From NCBI GenBank assembly GCA_002314805.1, contig DCHJ01000085.1, positions 18,155 to 34,816 of the forward strand: a stretch of 16,662 nucleotides of DNA, written 5' to 3'. Below are positions 1 through 7,900 of the stretch, one piece after another. This DNA is from Lachnospiraceae bacterium UBA1755 (GTDB lineage: Bacteria; Bacillota; Clostridia; Lachnospirales; Lachnospiraceae). Made by a program: the position numbers and the translations under genes. The notes below the pieces were generated by a model that ran no database searches, was not told the DNA's origin, and saw nothing but the letters and a program-made list of their open reading frames with translations. The stretch's first letter is position 1, and each line of letters opens with the position of its first letter.

Positions 1-116
1 GGCCGGGGCAGGTCCCGGAGGTTTTAGGAAGATCAAAGTGACGGACCGTAGCAGGATACCGGATACTGCATGGGGAAAGTGATCAATATGCATGACGTAA
101 GTGGAAAGAGAGAATT

Positions 117-1730
117 ATGGATGAACTCCTGACTAAAAATAAAAAGCTTTTTGTGACCGTGGGTGTGATACTGGGAGTGCTGGCACTCTGGCATCTGTAT
201 TATGTGAAGATCGCTATCAAGGCCACCGGACACGGATTTCTGCTCAATGAGTACGGTATGCTGGCTCTGGGACTTTCCATGCTGGCACTCTGCACAGGCA
301 TATTTATGATATGCACGCAGCGCCGCATGGAGGTCATCTGGATACTGACGGTCGCACTCCTCGGGATCTCGGCCATGCGTGTCATGCCGGGACTTTCTGC
401 GGCAGATGAGCCTGTCCATTACATCACATCCTACTACTGGTCCAACAAGCTCATGATGACTGAGGCCGATGATGATGCCGGGAGAGTACTTGTGCGCAGT
501 CAGGATTTTGCACTTGAGGATGTAAACGACGAGATCGATGCATATTACGCCGGTGATATAGATAATACAGAGTTTTTCGGCATGGAACCTGAGGAATATA
601 ACTATTATGAGGTACGTCACTGGGACGAGCTGCATCCTGCACAGCCGGGTATCAAAGCTTCGCATATTGTGCGTACTGAGACGACGCCGCTGGTTTATCT
701 CCCGCAGGCTCTCGGCATCTCACTGGCCAGGCTGACCGGGGGCAATTCCATGAGGCTTGTGACCATGGGCAAGCTGTTTAATCTGTTTGCCTTCTGCGTG
801 CTCCTGTATCTGGCAGTCGGACTGATGCCATTTGGCAAGGAGATCATGATGGCAAGCGCACTCCTTCCCATGACTGTCAATCTGGCGGCAAGCATGAGCT
901 ATGATGCGATGCTTATCGGATGTACATATCTTTTCATCGCCAAGGTGATGAGCCTGGCTTACGGCGAGAGCACATGGATAGAATGGAAGGATGTGGCGGT
1001 ACTGGGAGTGATACTGGCAGTGATGAGTCCGTGCAAGATGGTATACTGCGTGATGGCGGCACTGCTCCTCTTGATACCAAGGGAGAAGTTTGGCAGTACA
1101 GGAAGGCTGATTGCCATATGGGCGATATGTGTAGTATGCGCAGCAGGTTCGGTGCTGGCAGTCAATCTGACAACGATAGGAAGGTTTGCTTCAGCAGAGT
1201 CCCATGAGCTGATATGGGCAGGCGGTGAACCGGGATATACGGCAGGCTACGTGCTTCATCATCCCCTGGAGACTGCAAGGCTGGTATACGATACGTTTAT
1301 GTGGAACGGAGGATATTACCATCAGACTCTTATAGGAGCATATCTTGGCAATGCCGACATGAGCCTTGATGTACCATATGTTATAGTTATGCTGCTTACG
1401 GCAGGGCTTGTGATCCTGCCGCTTAAAAAGCCGGACGACGGCTGGCAGCTGTGCAAAAAGGATAAAATCGTGATCGCGGCAGTGAGCATCGTGATCTTTG
1501 GACTGCTCATGGGCTCGATGCTTATCGGATGGACACCGCTTTCAAGCAATGTCATCCTCGGTGTACAGGGCCGGTATCTGCTGCCGCTGCTGCCGGTGAT
1601 GCTGCTGCTGATCCGCTGCAGATGGATATCCACCACAAAAGATATGAGCAGGATCGTGCTTTTCCTTATGACGGCATGCGACGTGTTTGCATTATTCAGG
1701 CTGTATTCAATGGTGTGCCTGCACATATGA
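117..1730 (+). CDS. DUF2142-type multi-pass membrane protein, possible GT-C-like glycosyltransferase
   Basis: The protein has 537 residues and is mostly hydrophobic, with roughly a dozen membrane segments by eye. After three N-terminal segments (about 13-30, 47-66 and 74-90) comes a loop with the motif ADEPVHY (residues 96-102), followed by a long polar, acidic stretch to about residue 190. An acidic DEP-x-H motif in the first large outer loop is typical of DUF2142 proteins, which are common in surface-glycan loci and resemble GT-C enzymes that use lipid-linked sugars. Its donor and acceptor cannot be read from sequence. The ATG at 117 is preceded by GGAAAGAGAGA at 103-113, a good ribosome binding site. 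The stop is only 15 bp before the rfbC start, so the two genes are probably co-transcribed. Membrane location is secure; enzymatic function is inference. Confidence 0.88.
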   Translation: MDELLTKNKKLFVTVGVILGVLALWHLYYVKIAIKATGHGFLLNEYGMLALGLSMLALCTGIFMICTQRRMEVIWILTVALLGISAMRVMPGLSAADEPVHYITSYYWSNKLMMTEADDDAGRVLVRSQDFALEDVNDEIDAYYAGDIDNTEFFGMEPEEYNYYEVRHWDELHPAQPGIKASHIVRTETTPLVYLPQALGISLARLTGGNSMRLVTMGKLFNLFAFCVLLYLAVGLMPFGKEIMMASALLPMTVNLAASMSYDAMLIGCTYLFIAKVMSLAYGESTWIEWKDVAVLGVILAVMSPCKMVYCVMAALLLLIPREKFGSTGRLIAIWAICVVCAAGSVLAVNLTTIGRFASAESHELIWAGGEPGYTAGYVLHHPLETARLVYDTFMWNGGYYHQTLIGAYLGNADMSLDVPYVIVMLLTAGLVILPLKKPDDGWQLCKKDKIVIAAVSIVIFGLLMGSMLIGWTPLSSNVILGVQGRYLLPLLPVMLLLIRCRWISTTKDMSRIVLFLMTACDVFALFRLYSMVCLHI

Positions 1731-1745
1731 TTTAGGAGGGACAGA

Positions 1746-2303
1746 ATGGGACAGATCAAAGTGAGTAAATGTGAGATCGAAGGACTTTATGTGATAGAGC
1801 CTCAGGTACACAGGGATGCAAGAGGGTATTTTGCTGAGACCTATAATCAGCGGGATTTTGCCGAGGCAGGTCTTGACATGGTCTTTGTCCAGGATAATCA
1901 GAGCATGAGCAGCAGGGGCGTACTCCGCGGGCTTCATTTCCAGAAGCAGTTCCCCCAGGGCAAGCTGGTACGGGTGCTGGAGGGACGTGTCTTTGATGTT
2001 GCGGTTGACGTGCGTCAGCATTCAGCGACCTACGGAAAGTGGTTCGGCGTGGAGCTTTCCGCAGAAAACATGAAGCAGTTTTACATCTCGGAAGGCTTTG
2101 CACACGGTTTTCTCGTGCTCAGCGAGACCGCGACCTTTGCCTATAAAGTGACGGATTTCTATCATCCGGGCGATGAGGGAGGTATACTCTGGAATGATCC
2201 GGAGATAGGCGTACAATGGCCGCTGGAGCCTGACATGGAGGTGCTGCTTTCCGATAAGGACAAGGTGCAGCCGGGCTTTGCCGAGGCATTTAAATTTGTA
2301 TAA
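1746..2303 (+). CDS. rfbC: dTDP-4-dehydrorhamnose 3,5-epimerase
   Basis: This cytoplasmic cupin-fold enzyme epimerises dTDP-4-dehydro-6-deoxyglucose at C3 and C5, the third of four steps from glucose-1-phosphate to dTDP-L-rhamnose. At 185 residues it has the normal family length. Hallmarks are RGLHFQ (61-66) with the expected catalytic His64, a Lys at 73, and the YKVTDFYHP segment (133-141) with the active-site tyrosines. SEGFAHGF (115-122) is the usual core strand. The start is fixed by a strong GGAGGG at 1735-1740, five bases before the ATG. The other three rhamnose genes (rfbA, rfbB, rfbD) are not in the window and must lie elsewhere if the pathway is complete. Its presence suggests that the exported glycan contains rhamnose. 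Confidence 0.96.
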   Translation: MGQIKVSKCEIEGLYVIEPQVHRDARGYFAETYNQRDFAEAGLDMVFVQDNQSMSSRGVLRGLHFQKQFPQGKLVRVLEGRVFDVAVDVRQHSATYGKWFGVELSAENMKQFYISEGFAHGFLVLSETATFAYKVTDFYHPGDEGGILWNDPEIGVQWPLEPDMEVLLSDKDKVQPGFAEAFKFV

Positions 2304-2489
2304 TGCAGCCATGCGTCACCGCAGATCATGATCATCGTGAAGGATGTGACGCGGGTCTGCTCAGCAGAGGTCACGGCTTCGCCGCGGATGCGGCACCGGG
2401 ATCATGCGGCAGAGGTCACGGCTTCAGATCAGTGCGAGCTGCCTGAACGATGCAGCATGAATTGCGGGTGCGCACAGGAAGTAGGATCT
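2304..2489. repeat. rfbC-wzm gap with short inverted and direct repeats
   Basis: This 186-bp gap contains a 7-bp inverted repeat (GCGTCAC 2313-2319 with GTGACGC 2346-2352) around a perfect 10-bp palindrome, GATCATGATC (2324-2333). A 17-bp direct repeat follows, GCAGAGGTCACGGCTTC at 2364-2380 and 2409-2425. The wzm reading frame is open back to an ATG at 2328, which would add 54 residues. That extension is rich in Cys, His and Arg, encodes the repeat twice, and does not resemble a Wzm N-terminus, so it is treated as non-coding. No U-rich terminator or clear promoter is visible. Confidence 0.5.
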
Positions 2490-3293
2490 ATGATAAAACT
2501 TTTCAGAGAAATCATCAGTAAACGTCAGATCATCACAGGACTGGCCAAAGCGGATTTCCGCAAGCGCTTTGCGGGGAGCTATTTTGGTGTGGCATGGATG
2601 TTCATTCAGCCCATCGTAACTGTGCTGATCTATTTCTGTATCTTTCAGCTGGGCTTTAAGTCTGTGCCTCCGGTACCGGGAGTGCCCTATGTACTGTGGC
2701 TGGTACCGGGCATAGTGCCGTGGTTTTATTTTAACGAGGCCCTCAACAGCGGTACAGGCTGCCTGCAGGAATATCATTATCTGGTAAAAAAGGTGGTATT
2801 CAACGTGGAGCTGCTGCCGGTCATAAAGCTCGTGAGCTGTCTCATCATACACGGCATCTTTGTGCTCATCATGACAGCTATGTTTTTCTGCTATGGCAGG
2901 CTGCCGCTGGGCACATGGATACAGATCGTGTATTACAGCTTTGCGCTGAGTGTACTGAGTCTGGGACTTATCTATATCACATCGGCAGTAAATGTATTTT
3001 TTAAGGATATGGCGCAGATCGTCAATATCGTCCTGCAGTTCGGGATGTGGCTTACACCTATCATGTGGGACCCGAGCATGTTCCCGGGACGCCCGGCATG
3101 GCTGGAGCGGGTACTCAGGATCAATCCGGTCTATTATATCGTCACAGGCTACCGTGACAGTATGCTGAGCGGGAACTGGTTCTGGAAGAGACCGGGACTG
3201 ACTGTATATTTCTGGGTGATAACACTTGTGATCTTTGCGCTGGGACTTAAGCTCTTCCGGAAAATGAAACCGCATTTCGCAGATGTGCTGTGA
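2490..3293 (+). CDS. wzm: Polysaccharide ABC exporter permease (Wzm-like)
   Basis: This is the membrane subunit of an ABC-2 type exporter that moves a lipid-linked polysaccharide across the cytoplasmic membrane, acting with the ATPase encoded next. From the ATG at 2490 it has 267 residues, the usual Wzm/TagG/RfbA length. About six membrane segments are visible (near 35-55, 70-85, 112-134, 145-168, 175-195 and 236-256). The amphipathic N-terminus, the segment VNVFFKDMAQIV (167-178) and the C-terminal NPVYYIVTGYRD (212-223) are typical of the family. The 2490 start is preferred because GGAAGTAGGA lies at 2478-2487 and the product then begins MIKLFREII, as expected. It is unusual that the ATPase gene does not follow directly but after 266 bp. 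Confidence 0.94.
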   Translation: MIKLFREIISKRQIITGLAKADFRKRFAGSYFGVAWMFIQPIVTVLIYFCIFQLGFKSVPPVPGVPYVLWLVPGIVPWFYFNEALNSGTGCLQEYHYLVKKVVFNVELLPVIKLVSCLIIHGIFVLIMTAMFFCYGRLPLGTWIQIVYYSFALSVLSLGLIYITSAVNVFFKDMAQIVNIVLQFGMWLTPIMWDPSMFPGRPAWLERVLRINPVYYIVTGYRDSMLSGNWFWKRPGLTVYFWVITLVIFALGLKLFRKMKPHFADVL

Positions 3294-3423
3294 TGCAGGA
3301 GCCCAAGATCAGCGGCAGGCAGGAATATAAATACCGTGGAATCAAAAAACAGGTTGGAAAAGGAAACTCTACCGGTTGGACGAGTAGAAAAGAAGAGAAA
3401 ACGTAGTGGAATTCTGTGAAATG

Positions 3424-3505
3424 CACTATTATCATAACAAATCATAACAAAAAAAAACAACAATAACAAATCATAACCAACAATAACAAAACAGTTATTC
3501 ATAAC
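3424..3505 (+). promoter_or_regulatory. G-free, 10-bp-periodic A/C-rich leader before wzt
   Basis: The + strand has no G from 3424 to 3493 (70 bases), and from 3431 it reads as consecutive 10-base blocks. ATCATAACAA occurs twice in tandem (3431-3450), CAATAACAAA at 3461-3470 and 3481-3490, TCATAACCAA at 3471-3480, and another TCATAAC at 3499-3505. The ten-base period equals about one helical turn. The stretch lies in the 266-bp gap between wzm and wzt and ends 54 bases before the wzt start. It could be bent DNA, a binding array or an unstructured mRNA leader. A weak TATTAT at 3427-3432 has no good -35 partner. The remainder of the gap (3294-3423) is purine-rich and holds no gene that can be supported. 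Confidence 0.5.
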
Positions 3506-3559
3506 GGATGAGATCAACAGAGATGCCGCGGCAGGATGCGCCGGGCATGATGAGAGTAT

Positions 3560-4876
3560 ATGGACAGCAATTTAGCAATAAAAGTAAATGATGTGAGCAA
3601 GGTATATAAGCTCTACGACAAGCCTGTTGACAGGCTTAAGGAGGGTCTTACCCGCAGACAGTATTATAAGCCGTTTTCCGCTCTGAGCCATGTGAGCTTT
3701 GAAGTGGAGAAGGGCTCCACGGTGGGCATTATCGGCACCAACGGCTCCGGCAAATCGACCATACTCAAGATAATAACCGGTGTGCTCAGCCAGACCTCCG
3801 GTGAAGTAGAGACCGAGGGAAATATCAGTGCGCTGCTTGAGCTCGGAGCAGGCTTCAATATGGACTATACCGGCATAGAGAATATCTATATGAACGGTAC
3901 GATGATGGGCTATACCAGAGACGAGATGGACGCAAAGCTTCAGGACATCCTGGATTTTGCCGAGATCGGCGAATTTGTCTATCAGCCGGTCAAGACCTAT
4001 TCCTCAGGTATGTTTGTAAGGCTTGCCTTTGCGCTTGCCATCAATGTGGATCCCGACATCCTCATCGTGGATGAGGCACTTTCCGTGGGTGATGTCTTCT
4101 TCCAGTCCAAATGCTATAAGCGCATGGAAGAGATACGCAGGAACGGTACGACCATCCTCATGGTAACTCACGACATGGGCTCCATCATCAAGTACTGCGA
4201 CAAGGTGGTGCTTTTGAATCGCGGAGATAAGATTGCGGAGGGTCCTGCCGGTGAGATGGTGGATCTGTACAAGAAGATCCTGGCAGGCAGATATACCGGC
4301 CCCGGTACGGAGCAGGCAGCAGGCGCAGATGCGGAGGGTACTGAGGACCGGTCCGTGACTGCGGGTGCGCAGGGCACAGGTATCGGCAGTGCGGAGGAAG
4401 AGCTGTCCTCACAGATCACAGTAAATCCCAATCGCACGGAATACGGGGACGGCAGGGCAAGGATCATAGATTTCGGCCTCTTTGATCAGAAGGGAGAGGC
4501 GACCAATCTGCTTCTTAAGGGCGAATATTTCACTATAAAGGAGCGGATCAGATTCAATGAGAGCATACCTGCCCCGATCTTCACATATACTATCAAGGAT
4601 AAGAAGGGGACCGAGCTTACCGGCACAAATACGATGTTTGAAGCCGCCGACGTAAAGCCTGCCGCACCGGGAGATGTGTATGAGGTCGGGTTCAGACAGA
4701 AGATGACACTTCAGGGAGGAGAATATCTGCTGAGTATGAGCTGCACCAGCTTTGAAGGCGGCGTCCATACGGTATATCACCGTCTCTATGACGTGGCCAA
4801 TATCACGGTGATCTCCAACAAGAATACCGTCGGGGTATATGATATGGAATCAGAGGTGACAGTCAGCAAAAAATAA
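3560..4876 (+). CDS. wzt: Polysaccharide ABC exporter ATPase with C-terminal domain (Wzt-like)
   Basis: This is the ATPase that powers the Wzm-like permease. Residues 1-245 form the nucleotide-binding domain, with Walker A GTNGSGKST (59-67), signature YSSGM (147-151), Walker B ILIVDEAL (167-174) and the H-loop THD (His204). SALLELGAGFN (90-100) is characteristic of polysaccharide and teichoic-acid exporters. At 438 residues it is far longer than a bare ATPase. After a Gly/Ala/Thr/Glu-rich linker (about 246-285) comes a mostly beta domain (about 286-432) in the position of the Wzt C-terminal carbohydrate-binding domain. In E. coli O9a that domain recognises the modified end of the finished chain. 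A capped-chain recognition role here is inferred from architecture and from the methyltransferase-kinase gene downstream. The ribosome binding site is weak (GAGAG, 3552-3556). Confidence 0.95.
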   Translation: MDSNLAIKVNDVSKVYKLYDKPVDRLKEGLTRRQYYKPFSALSHVSFEVEKGSTVGIIGTNGSGKSTILKIITGVLSQTSGEVETEGNISALLELGAGFNMDYTGIENIYMNGTMMGYTRDEMDAKLQDILDFAEIGEFVYQPVKTYSSGMFVRLAFALAINVDPDILIVDEALSVGDVFFQSKCYKRMEEIRRNGTTILMVTHDMGSIIKYCDKVVLLNRGDKIAEGPAGEMVDLYKKILAGRYTGPGTEQAAGADAEGTEDRSVTAGAQGTGIGSAEEELSSQITVNPNRTEYGDGRARIIDFGLFDQKGEATNLLLKGEYFTIKERIRFNESIPAPIFTYTIKDKKGTELTGTNTMFEAADVKPAAPGDVYEVGFRQKMTLQGGEYLLSMSCTSFEGGVHTVYHRLYDVANITVISNKNTVGVYDMESEVTVSKK

Positions 4877-4888
4877 AACTGTATCATA

Positions 4889-4932
4889 CCGGTACACTGA
4901 CGAACATAGCTGTACCGGGTGCGTGACCGGTC
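4889..4932 (+). other. Inverted repeat and palindrome between wzt and the large glycosyltransferase gene
   Basis: CCGGTACA (4889-4896) and TGTACCGG (4911-4918) form a perfect 8-bp inverted repeat around a 14-base loop. The 8-bp palindrome GACCGGTC (4925-4932) follows. There is no U-tract, so this is not a standard intrinsic terminator. It could be an operator, an RNA processing site or an attenuating hairpin. It begins 12 bases after the wzt stop. Confidence 0.45.
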
Positions 4933-4977
4933 AGATCCGGCATCGGAAAGTATGGAAATAATGACATCGAGGAAGCT

Positions 4978-7900
4978 ATGAAACTGGATAATTTTAAAAG
5001 CCTGATACTCAGATACGGAAGGGACGAGAAGCGGCTCCTGAGGGAGAATCCGTCTCTTGAGAATCTGTACGCATTCAGCAATCAGCGTGAAGGCGCAGTG
5101 GAATGGCTGCCCTTTACCCCGCAGGACAAGGTGCTGCTCATCGGAGCAGGAGAGGGCGCTATGGCCGGAGTGTGGGTACGCAGGGGGAGCATGCTTCATG
5201 TATATGAGCCTGACAGCTTTGAGGCAGAAAAGCTGCTGAGCAGATACGAGGACGGGATGGACCGTATACGTATCTTCTATGACAGACAGGATATAGACAG
5301 GGACTATGACTATGTGGTTTCCGTAGGCACACTCCATACACTTAGTGAGGAAGAGCTCGGTTTCTTTTTCAGCAGGCTGAAATCCGGAGGCAGGTTAGTT
5401 GCAGCCTGTGACAACAGATACGGTGTGAGGTGGTGGGCAGGCTCTGTGCCGACTGCATGCATGTACAGTAAGGCGGATCTTGAGAAGCTGTTTGCCGGTG
5501 TATGTACGCAGACAGATCCTCAGGACTGTGCAAAGACAGATACTGCGGCATGCGCACCCGCAATTTCATGGTATTATCCCATGCCGGATTATATGCTGCC
5601 TTCCGCGATATATACAGATGATTATCAGCCTGCGGCAGGGGAACTGGCGCGGGTCATCCCGGCTTATAATGACAACGAGTTCTCGACTATGGAGCTGGGA
5701 AAGAAGTATGAAGAGATATGCCGTGACGGGCGTTTCACGGAGTTTGCCAATTCCTTTGTGGCAGTCATCACCCGCCGGGAAAAGACCGGTGCGGTATCTG
5801 ATGTGAAGCAGGCAGATACCGTAGCGGCTGAGGAACGGGCAGATGCGGCAGCGGTTGCGGAACCGGCAGATACGGCAGCGGCTGAGAAGCAGGCAGATAC
5901 GGCAGCGGCTGAGAAGCAGGCAGATGCGGCAGCGGCTGAGGAACCGGGAGATACGGCAGCGACTGTGAAACCGGCAAAGCTGATATTTGTAAAATACAAC
6001 CGTACGCGCAGAGATGAGTATAAGACAAAGACATCCATCTTCATGCGTGAGGACGGCACAAGGTTTGTTGAAAAGAGTGCGCTCTGTCCTGAGGGTAAGG
6101 AACATATATCGGGCATGCTGCACAAATACGATATCCTCAATGAAGAAGGGCGCAGTATCGAATATATAAGACCTGAGCTGTCGGAGGACGGCATGACCAT
6201 CCGCTATGAGTATAAGGAGGGTGTGACGCTTGCGGAGCGTATTGCTGCGGCTATTGCGGCGGGAGCCGATCCTGTCACTGAGATAGCAGGGGGACTCAGG
6301 CTTATCATCGGGCGCGATCCTGTCCACAATATCGATTCGATCTTTGATAATTATCTTTTCGGCGGACGCAGACTGGGCGGCAGGGTGCTGCTATACGGCC
6401 TTGATTATGAATGGGTCACTGAGGATGAGCTGGATCCAGGATTCGTGACTTATCGTGTGCTTAATGATTTTTACGAGAAGAATTACAATTCCCTCGGCGG
6501 CATGAGCCGGGAAATGCTCCTTAAGAAGTTTGATATAAAGCCTGAGGATGCGGACCGCTTCTGGGAGATGGAGCATGCCTTCCAGGAGAAGGTGGCGGGG
6601 GATACCGGTGCGGTCTATCTGGACAATTACCGTATCACGGTCAAGACGGCGCAGGAGCTGCTTGAGACAAGCAGGAGCATCCGTAAGCTCATGGATGATA
6701 TGGACGGGCTTAAGGCACAGCTCAGGGACCGGGATGCCGAGATCAAAAAGATGACTGAGGTAAAGCGCCTCAGTGATAATCATATTGCCAATCTGGAGAC
6801 CACTATCGCCAATCAGAAGGCAGAGATAGAGGACAAGGCCCGTGCCATTGACTATCTCTCGTCACATGAGGCGGCATGGTCCAGGGTAAAGCGCAGCATG
6901 GGCAGCAGGTTCAGGGAAAAATATCCGGAGGACAGTGAGGCGCGCAAGAAGCTGGACTACAGGAAGATGAGCATCCTGCATCCGGCACAGTACAGACGCC
7001 TGACACATACCGAGGAGGGACGCAACCTCATTGAAGGTGATTTTGCTATCGGATCGGTGTACCGCAGGTACGGCCGGCTGGATTTTGCGGGCGGAGGCTT
7101 CCCGACAGTCAGCATCATAATTCCCTGCTACAATCAGGTCGTATTTACCTACACCTGCCTTGCGAGCATCAGGGAGCATACATCCGGCGTCAGCTATGAG
7201 ATAATCCTTGCTGATGATATGAGTACCGATGCCACCGCTGAATTTGAAAAATATGCAGAGGGTGTGAATATCTGCCGCACATCCGGCAATATGGGCTTTC
7301 TGCGCAACTGCAACAATGCGGCGAGGACTGCACGGGGCAGATATATCCTCTTCCTCAATAATGATACGACAGTTACCGACGGCTGGCTCTCAAGCCTTGT
7401 GGACCTCATGGACAGAGATGACACTATAGGTATGACCGGCTCCAAGCTGATCTTCCCCGACGGGCGTCTCCAGGAGGCCGGAGGCATCATCTGGAGTGAC
7501 GGCTCAGGCTGGAATTACGGCCGGGGTGATGATCCGGCAGATCATCAGTACAATTATGTCAGGGATGTTGACTATATCTCGGGTGCGGCACTGATGATAA
7601 GGAGGGAACTGTGGGAGCGCATAGGAGGCTTTGACGAGCGATATGCGCCTGCATACTGTGAAGACAGTGACCTGGCCTTTGAGGTCAGGAAGGCGGGTTA
7701 CAGGGTGGTATACCAGCCGCTTTCGGAGGTTATCCATTATGAGGGTGTAAGCAACGGTACGGATGTAAACGGGACCGGACTTAAGCGCTATCAGGTGGAA
7801 AATCAGAAAAAGCTTAAGGAGAAATGGGCAGCCGAGCTTGCTTTGCAGTATGATAATGACGGCAATCCGGACCCGTTCAGAGCACGGGAAAGAAGCAGGG

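Noticed and set aside
1..116. Possible 3' end of an upstream gene, with frames ending at 41 or 82
   Set aside because: Too short to recognise; two frames are open and neither shows a known C-terminus.
2328..2489. 54-residue N-terminal extension of the Wzm-like permease
   Set aside because: The sequence is unlike any Wzm N-terminus and spans direct repeats, while the ATG at 2490 has a good ribosome binding site.
3424..3505. A CRISPR array suggested by short regular repeats
   Set aside because: The blocks are 10 bases long and contiguous, with no unique spacers and no cas genes nearby.
5566..6327. Long minus-strand open frame (253 codons) across the 27-bp repeats
   Set aside because: It is a shadow of the repeat-rich coding sequence on the + strand. 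It gives a Cys/Arg-rich product with no domain and no ribosome binding site.
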